This document shows positions 11,201 to 23,200 of a DNA stretch of 37,221 nucleotides, one piece after another. This DNA comes from Phoronis australis (lineage: Eukaryota > Phoronida > Phoronidae), in contig NMRA01000068.1 of NCBI GenBank assembly GCA_002633005.1, positions 452,259 through 489,479 on the forward strand, in the 5' to 3' direction. The notes beneath the pieces are model-generated. The model ran no database searches. It had not been told where the DNA came from and was given only the letters and a program-made list of their open reading frames with translations. The position numbers and the translations under genes are program-made. The stretch's first letter is position 1. Each line of letters begins with the position of its first letter.

Positions 11201-14200
11201 ATCACATTCACTGAGTTGCCATAACATTGAGTCAAGAAGGTATGCACAATATAGAAAGATGCCACGGAAACAAAAGACAAAAGCAGAGTTCTGCGTCAGC
11301 GTACATATGACCACTGATAAAAAATGACGATTGCGCTAATTCCACGCTCTGTTTAGCACTTTTGTTTTCACAAACACAGGCAAGTTGTGAAAAAAAATAA
11401 ATCCTCACCCAAATACATTCATTCATCAACAATCTGATATTTTGTGGTTTCTATCTCGTGGTCACCACATATACACTATTCTCCAATTCATATCTGGTTT
11501 CTGCGGCATGGTTTATATGTTGTGTATCCCACTGCACTATTGACCTACTCGTCAAATGTTTTAACTCCGCCTCTGACCAAGTTTGACTCAAGGTATTGAA
11601 AACCAACTTACATACTGTGACCATTAAGCTAGTTATGCATTGCAAAATTAATTCAGTTGTCACTGCAAGGGAATGTTAAAATAAAAACCAAGAATGGCAT
11701 GTTAAGTTATATTGGCCAAAAACGAATTTACACTGAATAATTAATTAAAAACATTGAGATTTTGACAACCCATGATGTTTTCGGCTTTTTCTCAGCTTCA
11801 ACAAATTGACTTAATTTGAGCTTAGGAATACGAGTTCTCAGAAACAGTTCTGAGCATTTCCCTGAAACTTTCAATCTCAAACAAGTTTTGTTTTAAACGC
11901 CTAGTTTTGTTGTACCATGCCATAGATGTATACGATTGCTGTTTTGAGAGTTAATCTGGCATAGACACCAAATTAAATGACAAATCAATGAAAGCGCTCC
12001 GAGGAGCGACACTTGGTGAAATTAACAGAAAAGATAACGATAAAGATGATGACAAAGATGAAGACGATGGTGGCGATGATGAACAATTCAAGTAATGATA
12101 ACATTCATAAGACGAACGTAGAGGCCAGACATCAGTAAGTATAGGCTAGTCTTGAACGACACTTGGCGAAATTAACTGAAAAGACGTTTCCGGAGATGAT
12201 GACGAAGATGACGAATATGATGACGATGGTGATGATGCTGAACAACATCATGACATTCATATGAAGCACTTAGATGTCACAAATCAGCAAGAAATAGGCT
12301 ACACTCTTGTTCAATGAAGCCAAACCAACATCAATAATTCGAAAAGTAGACGTCCTAGCAAAAAATGGAAAACATCTTCTGAAAGCCTGTTCAAAACTAT
12401 CTAAACTGATGGTATCGCCTAATTCCGTAAATTTTTCAAAAAAAAATGAAATTTTGTGTTTTTTTGAAATTCAAAGTCAAATAACTCGAAAACGGTAAGT
12501 CTGAGAAAAAATTGTTACAGATCATTTGAAAGAGTATACCTCAGAGAATCCACATGCAAAAAATCACGTCTTTTTCTCTTCCCGTTTAAAATGGCACTCC
12601 AGCACGACTGAAAATGGGTCAACATGCGCCAGATCTGCCATCTTGAAAACAATTTTCGGTTTTTTGGCTCTGTATAAGAGCATGTCATAAGAAACTAATA
12701 CCTGCAAAAATTCGAAGGAATTGGCCCTATAATGCGCCCTCTACGGGAGAAAACGTTTTAGGCCAAAATCGAGGTGCGCATGCGTGATCGCCGATATTTC
12801 CACCAACTTGAACCGGAAGTAAATAATTTCAGGTATACTTGTAACACACTTCCAGTCGATTTACTGTGCTGATTCTCAGCTCTGTACACAAAAAATTGTA
12901 GCCTCCAGAAGCACTTGAACCTTTAAATGAAAACAAAATGGCCGTCACATCCGCCATCTTGGATACGATTATAACGAAAAACAATAGGCTTCCAGTACTT
13001 CCAAAACTACGTGTAATGTGTAAATTTCGTGATGATCGGATGAAAACTGCACCCTGTATCGTGCGAACAAACAAAAAAAACTTAGTGACAGAGCAACATA
13101 CTTGGCGAAATTTATTTCGCCAAGTATAAAGTCCTAATCGCATTTTAGAGCGATATCTGCAAGTTTTGGTTGATTTCAAAAAATGCTTTGTTAAAATCAA
13201 CTAAGGGATCAGTGTGCTATGTATGTAGCTTTGATAAAATTAAAATTTTAATCAAAAAAGTGGCCACATTATAATAACAACAACGTTTAATTCTCAAGTG
13301 TATACCTATATTCCCTGATCTTTCTTTTTTCAGAAAATACTACATGACACAGCCTAGTTTAACTGTTTGGTAATTGACTTTGAACAGATGTTTCTAAGTA
13401 AGGTACTACATAACCTTAATAATTCAACATGATAAATACAAAGAACATCTCCAATTTATACATTCTTATACAAGAAGTTAGGAAGTCCGTTAACAACTTG
13501 TGCCTTTTAATTGCCGAATAATAACCTTGAATGTGGCAAGCAATAACATTTTATAAGTGAACTACGGTACAGCAAGAACCCAATATAACCCAGCAGCCAG
13601 GTTTAACCACATCTAGTAAAGTATGTGGCTACAGTCAGCAACAAAGTTTTCCCTTAACATGGCTGTTCTCACCTGAAGAGTGGTAAACTTGAGTGATGTG
13701 GAAGGGGGCTCCTGATGGAAGTGGCCGAGTGAAACACTGGTGGGATGCTGTTCTTGTCGAGAGGAAGGAAGTACTTTAGGAAATCATCAATAATGGCAGC
13801 ATACAGAGAATCCACTGGGTTGATCCAGTTAGTCTGAATATGAGAGACAACCAAGGATTGATCCAGTTAGCCTGTACATGAGGGACAACTTAGGGTTGAT
13901 CTAGTTCGTCTAAACATTGGAGACAACTGAAGATTGATACATGATGAACAATTGAGAGCTGTTATGATTAGTCTGAACATGAGAGACAATTGAGGCTTGA
14001 TTTAGTGAGTCTGAACATGACAGAAAACTGATGGTTGACACAGTTAGTTTGAACAAGGCAGACAATTGAGAGTTGATCTAGTGAACCTGAACATGAGAGA
14101 CAATTCAGGGTTGATCTTACTAGTGAATCTGAACATAAGACAGCTCAATGTCGATCTAGTGAGTCGGAACATAAGGGACAACTAGGGGTTGATCTAGTGA

Positions 14201-17200
14201 GTCTGAACATGACAGGAAACTGAGAGTTGACCTAATGAATCTGAACATGACAGACAACTGCGGGTTGATCTTGTGAGTCTGAACATGAGAGACAACTGAG
14301 GGTTGATCTTGTGAGTCAATGACAGGCAACTGAGGGTTGATCTTGTGATCCTGACCATTACAGACAACTGAGGGGTGATTTAGTGAGTCTGAGAATGAGA
14401 AGCAACTGAGGTTGATCTAATGAGTCTGAACATGAGAGGCAACTGAAGGTTGAACCAGTTAATTAGCCTAAACACGAGGGACAACTGAGGGATTTTTAGT
14501 TAGTCTGAACATTGGAGACAAAAGTGGGTTGATCTGCTGAGTTTGAACACAGGAGACAAATGAGGGTTGATAGTCTCAACACGGCAGACAACTGAGGCCA
14601 ATAAGTCTGAACATGAGGGACAACTGAAGAGAAAATACATAGACACATCAGCAAGAATAAAATCCACAATGCTTAACTGTATCTTCAAGATATTATTGAC
14701 ATGTTAGGTGAAGATGACAAGCATCATCTAATTGTAACCAAATTTCATGCTTCCTAGATAACTAAGATTTGGAATTCTTTTACTAGAAACTTCTCAATCT
14801 GGAGAAAATGGTTTCTCAAAAGCATATCACAATGTTTGGCTTCCAGTACTGAAACAACACTGAGTCGAGAAGAGTTAGATAACACATAATTATCCAGTGT
14901 GTTTAGTGGGATAGACATTGCTCTTACCTTATGTACTGGATTGACTAGCAAATAAGACAGGTGAAACATATAGAACTCAAAGGCATCTAAGCAAGAGTTA
15001 AGGAAATTACAACAAAAAATTTACAACATCCCAATCCTAAGACACAACAACAGACCTTATTCTAAAATTCTTCTTTAAATTGTTTTAGGAAAGATGCATT
15101 TTTCTGCTTCAAAACAGAGACTTTCTTTTTCATTTTTTAAAGAAGTTTATTACCACTAGTTTTTTAAAATATAATCTAACTTAAATGGATTTAACGTGAC
15201 ACTCTGTTTGACTTTTGTGCTTAGTGTAACTCAACTTCTGAATTCAAAACAACTTTGAAAAAAAGATTGCTCCGAAGGCTGGGTAGGAAATTGACTTACG
15301 GTAAAGCCATAATCAGACCAGCCTTTGTTATTGTAATTATTGTCACTCTTGGCACATGGTCAGCTTTGAAGATTTTTTAAAAATGTTTAATGACGGAAAC
15401 ATAATCAGTGCTTGGCAGTACTTTTCATGAAGGTGCAAAACATATTCAAACTGTATGCACTCAATTTCACATACTCAAGTTAAGACAGAGCACATACTGT
15501 CAGTCAAAAGACAATTAGTGCAATGTTCATAGCCTGCCAGACAACACAGAATTTGAACTGGGTCCTCACAAGTGACAGTTTGTAGTCCAAACCACTGTGT
15601 TATACAGTCATCTAAAAGGATACTAAGAGAGAGCATGCCGAGTGGTTGGCCTTGGGCATAGAACTGAAGTTTGTTGACAAACAGCAGAGGGACAGTGCCT
15701 TCCTCAATTAGGTGCTGGGTGGGATGCTGAAAAATACAAAACCAACATCAGTCAATAAAGAAGGTACTTAGACAACAAAAGGAAACATACTAGACACAGG
15801 CCATGTTTTGTAATTCACACAGACTTAATTATGTATCATCACCCACAAGAAACCACTTCAGTAATAGTCCTAAAGGTGTTGAAGAATTAAAATCATTACT
15901 TGTTGAGCAACAAATCAATCTAATTTCAGTAACACACTAAAATAATTTCCAAGGTACTTCAACAACAGCTGAGCAATACTGCGGATCCAGGATTTTGAGT
16001 TGGGGGGGGGGGCAGCCAGGGCACAGGAATAACCAGAATTTCGAGAGGATTCGCGTGCCCAGTCTAAAATGTAGGGATGCGGAGGTCTTGAATTCTTGGG
16101 TTTGCGGACCTTTTGGCTAAAAAAAAGGTAGACGGGGTTTGTTGAGGGCCCCCGAACCTCCCTGGTTGCGCGCATGTGGTTGTCAGCAATTCGCACCACA
16201 ACTGCCAAATGGTATCTGGTAGAACTGGTAGAATTTTAAGAGGGGCCAAGTTCCCCTTGGGCCCCCCCCTAAATCCGCCACTGAAAACCTGATCAAAATG
16301 AATCCAGACAATCTCCATTTTTCCCCTCATTTTAGTGACTGAAGGATGACCACATGGTAAACTTTGACACTCCTATTTCATGCAGCTGCTTTTCTTGGAG
16401 TACCACAGTTCACTATGTCAAAGAGGAGCCATCGTTCAATCCACACATATTTTAATACACTTAGATTTTTATATTAGAACTGATAACTAGCTGTTTCTTT
16501 GTTAGCTTGAAGAGATTTACTCACTGACAAAAAAGTAGAAATTTTAAGAAAAAAGTAGGAAAAGTAGGATAACCTTCAAAAACGTAGGAAAATGTTCAGC
16601 TTTGGGAGGCCTGTGTATTGCACGCGCATTCTTGTTAATAATGATCTTTTAGTAACAATACAACTCTTTCCTCAAAAGCAGTTGTCTACTCTGACTTACA
16701 GGCAAACACTGTATGGGGAAGTCAAACTTGAACATTTCATCTGACAGCAGTCGGTAGACCAAGTTGATGAGGGGGCCGTCGGGGCCAAGGAACGATTTCA
16801 GCGTCACATAGTCTTGGGAGAACTGCATGATTTTGTTCACGGACCATCCTGGCTGATTGTGAAAGCCATAGATGTGCTCAATCAGGTGTGGAAATATAGC
16901 ATGTAGGTCCTGAAAAAGACAGGAATGCTCGTTACGATGTTGTAAAGGCAGTGTGTAGCTTAACTACAGCACTTGTTGTCAATTCAGACCAACGGAAAAT
17001 AAATCAAGTTACTTCGGAAAGAAAAAATGATTAAAACCAGTTTCTAATCACTTTCACGTGTTTCAGAACAAACAGTAAAACCCAAACCAACCTAAAAATA
17101 ACACAATAGCAAATCCATGGTGAAACACAGCCTTTCACTTAAATAATTTTAAAGCACTGTCAGGTGAAATGTTGTATTTTAGCGATAGTTATCTTTAAAT

Positions 17201-20200
17201 TCTAGATGATACTGTGGTCAAAAACAGTTATTGAAACCATTAAAACTACTGGACGTTCTTAAATTCAATAACACTGTCCAGTGCTCAATTTGGTGACCTG
17301 CACCTCACCAATGCGACTTCAGATTGTGTTTGACGACCTGGTAAAAATCCAAAGTCGCCACAGCGAGAAGCAAAGTCAGAAGACAATTCAAACAAAATTT
17401 GTTTCAAAATTGTGGTAACATCCAAGCCTTAAACTAATAACCTATTTTCATATAGATTCAATACCTTTTATTCACAATTGTTCTGTTTATGTCTTGAAAT
17501 CAGTAGTGTATTTTCCATCCTTAGCATATTAAACACACTCGTATTACTTCAGGAAGTAAACAGACAGAAATGAGAATTGTTTGGCAAAAATAATGCCAGC
17601 ATCTCACTAGAAAAGCAAGATCTCGCGAAATACTGCTGTGTATTTCCAATCAGAGCACATGATTTTGGCTAAATCTTTCTCGCTGTAAGACAGATATTGA
17701 ACTTTACCCAGGCAAGGTTGGACCATGAAACATGCGCTCTCATTGTTTCCGATCATCTGCATGCTTCATAGGTGAAAGCAAACCAAAACATAACTTGCAA
17801 ATATATGTGAATAATTTATGAGCTCCGGTAAACAATTTTAGGTGAATGAAGAGTAAACATCGGAAAAAATCAGGAGCTTTCATTCATTCGACGTGACGAT
17901 ATGCCACACAAGGGTAAAGTACATCACAAAACTCAGAGAACGGTGTACACTTATGGAGAAAAAAGGAACAGGTATGTGTTACTTTTTAATAATGGTGACA
18001 GTGGCACATTTTTTTTTGTTCATCAACCTCCAACCTCCATTTTGGGAACCTCAGTTTTCATTTGGCAACCTTCGATTTTCGCTAAGTTGCATTTGGTGAG
18101 TTGACTTTAAGCTAAGCATTGAGCACTGTCGTCAGTAAACTTAAAAACAATATTTGCTCCCATTAGAAACAATAGCTGGAAAAAAAAGATTTTTTTAAAG
18201 ATTTTTTTTACCCAGAAAGCATATCATTAATGAATAGTAGATACGGCTGGGGTTGGGTAGCCCCAATTACATATGTTTACAACTTACTAGAGTATAACAC
18301 ACTGTACATCATATCAATTTAACAAATAAGTATTTTGACAATACTCCAAATGATTGGGCAAATTAGCCGAGAATAATATAAAAAGGGGGGGGGGGAACGG
18401 GAAGGACTTTCATACACTCATCCACACTCACATTCACACAGTTTAATTAACTTAATACATTTACGTACTAGGTTCATATTTGTGAAAAGATTAATTTTCT
18501 TATAATACAACAGAAGTGGTTAAAAAATAACACCATATATTGTTTGAATCACTTTAAAGAGATGCCTGCAAAACCCTCCACTGTTCTGAAGTTTTATCCG
18601 AGGCATTACAATGAGGTTCACTGCGTCAAAAAGTATAAATCTAAACTTATCAAAACAAGGTTGAGACCCATCTCTCGATGATGTATAAATATAATGTGGG
18701 GCATGAGTGTATATGGTATTGAAGATTTCACTTAGATTGCCAAAGAAGCAAACTAAGAATTGGTACATAGATGGCTCAGTGTGTAAATTAATTAAAAACT
18801 TTACTTATGAAATGATGTAAAGAATTCCAGAAATGTTTAACACAGAAGCAGCTATAAAACATATGCTGAAAAGTCTGGACTTCGCCACACTAAGGACATT
18901 GGTCTGTTTGTGAAATACCAAATATTTTTAACATTTTGTTTGTATAAATTCTTTTGTGAATGAAAAAGTATTTAAACATTGTCAAATGAGGGTTTATGGA
19001 TAGATTGAAAGGGAGATTATATATTTCTTTAATTTCGGCGTCTGTGTAAGAGTTGAGTAAAAATGCATAATTATCCGATTTACAGAAAACTTGTGAATAA
19101 ATGTGTTTTTGATCCATGAATTGGAACTATTGAAGAATAAAAATCTAATGTTGTTACAACCAACAATCCTTCTATCCGACACACTCAGAACTTTCTTCAA
19201 GGTCGTTGTAGTGACAGAAAATGGTATGATAGACGTATCCTTTAAATAATTTTTCTTTTAAAATACTTTCCCATTTAAGAAATTTGTTCTGGCTATCTAA
19301 AAAATCTTCACAAAATATGAGGCCTGCATTGTACAGATCTTGGTAAAATATTGACTTACTGTTAACAGTTAAGTTACAATTGTTCCATATTACTTGTTTG
19401 GCTATTGGTACTTCCTTGAAAATTTCAGGATTAAGAATATCCAAGGTAGTGAGAACATCTTTGTAAAAAGGGTTCTTAATTTCACATTTTAGGGTTTTCA
19501 GTTGAAAATTGGATGAAAAAATGAGGACACCACCAATACGACTGAAAAGATGCGTCGGGTATATCGTCCAACTTGCCTCATCCTCCGTATTAAAACGCTT
19601 GACCCAATTAAATAATAAGTTTAACTTAATCAGTTAGGATATTTCAAACCGCCCTCTTGATATGGCGAAATAGTCACAGTTTCCTTAATTTTTGGTGGTT
19701 TATTTAACCAAATAAATTCTCTGATAAGTTTATTAATTCCACAAATTCTTTTTTTGGTGATACCCACATCTGACATCACATGAATTAGTTTTGATAAACC
19801 AAAAGTTTTCGTAAGGAAGATTCTGCTTTTATGGACAAATTTCATATTTTCCAAATATCAATATTTGGAAATTAAATAAGATAATGCAACAAAACAACAC
19901 AATAGTATAAACTTATACTACCTTACCTTCACACTGGACTCTTCAAATATTTTTTCTAATTCAGCACATCGCTGTGCTATAGGCTTGGTCAAAACACTGT
20001 GAATCTTGCCCTGAAAATACAAAGGAACATAATACTGAGCAGGCAATATTCACATATTACAAACATTTTTGCAGAGTATTTGAACATTTCACCACAAGGT
20101 CAGGAAAGGGTTTTCTTCAATGAATGGATTTCAAGTGTCTTGGTGACCCAGATCCATAATTACATCATGTACATGGGGGAGCTGCTGTCCTTGGTCTGTT

Positions 20201-23200
20201 GTTAGCTTCATATAAATACACTTACTAAATTTAATAAAGATCTTGCAGTAGGCAAAGGAGATACAGCTATGGGCGTAAAACAAAACAAAACTACCACTAG
20301 GAGGCGCTACAGTGGTCAGAGTCGTCATCATCAACCGTCCTCTTCACACTGAGAACATATACGCCATTTTCAAAATCATCCTTAGAGTGGTTTGGTTGAT
20401 GGAGGGTGGATTCACAAACCGTAAAAATGGCCACTAGATGGTGCAAACTACATCGAATCCATCCGAAAACAGGAGGATAGTGTCACCTCACTAATAGATG
20501 CCAAACTTTGTGAAAATCTATTGAGGACTTTTGAAGATATGTGGGAAGCGTAAATAACTAAAATTGCCACTAGGGGATGCACCAGTGGTCGGATGCGTCT
20601 GAAAGTTGTAGTTGTCCGTTCTCAACATCACATAAATACACTTGCTAAATTTAGATCCTGCAAATGGTTTAGGAGATACAGCCATGGCTGCAAAAAAGAC
20701 AAAACTGCAACTAAGAGGCACCATAGTAGTCAAAGTCATCCGAAAATCACCATGAGCCATCCACTTAATAGAAAGAAGTTCAACATACATGCTAATTTTC
20801 ACAGTCATCCTGAGAACGGTTTGGTTGATAGAGGGGTGGACGCCAAAAAACAGGCTCGAAAACAGTTAACATGGCCACTATGTACCACAAACTATGTCAA
20901 ATCCATCTGAAAACGGGGGGATAGCGTCACCTCACTAACAGATGTGTATATGCCACATTTTATGAAAATACATTGAGGACCTTTGAAGTTACAGACTGAG
21001 GTAAACGTAAAAAACTAAAATTGCCACTAGGGGGCACAGTGGTAGTTGGATGCGTCGCTCATGCCATTGGATCCATGAAAGGAACACACATGCAAATTTC
21101 ATAAACATACGTAAAAGGATTTGGAGATAGAGCAGCGGACGTCAGATGGACACCGGACGAATGGACGCCGAACAGAGATGACGGCATAATGCGTCCACAT
21201 ATAAATATGTGGGTAAGTGTTCCGTAGTCGTATGGCTTCTTGTTTAGCATTTTGTGTTTTTGAATAAACCTGCAGACGGTGCTCAATAGAAAAACTTGAT
21301 GCCCACAAACATTATACACGAATGAGACATATTCAACCAGAGTCCAACATGCCAATGAAAATCTTGAGTCATTTTTACGAGCGTTGTATGAACAGGCCGA
21401 CCACTGCGACTCCCAAGACAGGGATGAGATGATACGTGACCGGCTTGTCAAAGGTATACGCGATCGAGATGTGTCAAAAGAGTTACAACTGAAATCAGGG
21501 CTTACACTTGAACAAGCTATCTTGTCCGCTAGACAGGCCGAGCAGGTCAATTCCCAGATGCGGCAGTTGTCACTCGCAACTGGCCCAGATAAGGCCATAG
21601 GTGCCATCAGAGGTCGCAGACGAGGTCAGCATCACGTTCCCCGTGGTAGAGGCAAACGTAGGCCAAAGCGTGACAGCAGCACGCCTAAATGCGACAGTGA
21701 CACGCAACAGAATTATGGTCAATGCGGTTACAGTAAACACAAACCTGGTGAAACATGCCCTGCTACTGATCAGCTGTGCAACAGGTGTCATCGAAAAGGA
21801 CATTTTAAATCGCAGTGCAGGTCAAAGACAATTAAAGAGATATTCATTGGAAACGGTGAAGAAAGTGAGTCAAACGCATACTTCCTTGGTAGTTGTACAG
21901 TTGTCGATGACAACGAGGACACGTCTGACAATTGGACAGTGAATCTGACAATCCACGACAAGTTAGTCGAGTTCAAGTTCGATACCGGAGCTGATATTTC
22001 GATCATGCCAGAGTCCGTCTATGAGACACTCAAACCCCGACCCGCTTTAGAGCACACAAAAACTGCCTTGTTCACTCCTAGCGATAGACTTAAGACGTCA
22101 TGTTCTTTTCTCGCGTCAGTAACACATGATGCGAGTAAATACAAGTTTCACATCTTTGTTGTATCCAGAACAAAGAGTTGTCTGTTGAGCCGAAATGTTT
22201 CCACGAAATTTGGACTTATTCGACACGTGGGTGAAACTAACGAGTCTGTTTTTGCTACAACAGGACTACTGAAGTGTGACCCGATCAAGATACATTTGAA
22301 AAAAAACGCAGAACCATACAGTTTGAATGCAGCGAGGCGAATACCCATACCACTGATGCCGAAAGTTAAGGCTGAAATCGAGCGAATGGTTGCAGGTGAC
22401 ATAATCAAACCAGTAACTCAGCCTACTCTGTGGTATGCGCCGATCGTTCTTGTTGCTAAGGATGGAAGTGTCCGCATATGCGCAGATTTAAAGAAACTGA
22501 ACCTCGCAGTGCAACGTGAACGTTATGTTCTACACACCTTGCGTTGGATGACGTAATTCACAAGCTTTCAGGGGCCACTGCATTTACTACACTTGATGCT
22601 TCTAGTGGGTATTGGGCTGTTCCACTGCATAAGGAGTCGTCTTCTCACTACGTTTACCACACTGATGGGGCGTTTATGTTTTAAACGTTTACCGTTTGGA
22701 ATTAGCTGTGCTAGCGAGATATTCCAGAGAATTATGAATGAGTTACTTGAGGGTACTCAAGCAATCGTATGGCAAGATAACATTTTGATATATGGCAAGA
22801 CCGTGAGTGAGCACGACGCAATGCTAGAAACCTTCATGAAGCGAACTGAAGAGTCCGGATTGAAACTAAACCAAGCCAAGTGTTTGTTTCATAAGAGTCA
22901 GTTGAGATACGTCTGGCATAAATTTGATGCTTCAGGAATGAGTCCCGCTGAGACATTGTGATCATGGATCTTGAGCCACCTACAAACGTGACGGAACTTC
23001 GCAGAGTTCTAGGCATGGTGAAGTGTCTTGGAAGATATTTGCCAAATCTCGCAATTGTAATGGCACCTATGAACGAACTGTTTTGTAAAGACATTGAGTT
23101 CCGTTGGGGAGTTGCCCAAGAAAAACCGTTCAAACAAGTTAAAGAACTCATAGCCAAGTACTGGCATATTATGACGTAACCTTATCCACTGTTGTGAGTT

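Noticed and set aside
13816-14630. CRISPR array
   Set aside because: Regular units of about 36 bp, but there are no unique spacers; units follow each other directly and vary, which is a minisatellite in a eukaryotic intron.
16064-16330. Gly/Arg-rich minus-strand ORF
   Set aside because: The Gly/Arg-rich peptide is the translation of the G-rich MITE terminus.
21059-21607. 182-codon minus-strand ORF
   Set aside because: It is antisense to the gypsy 5' LTR and gag, where the plus frame has recognisable gag words. It has no motif of its own.
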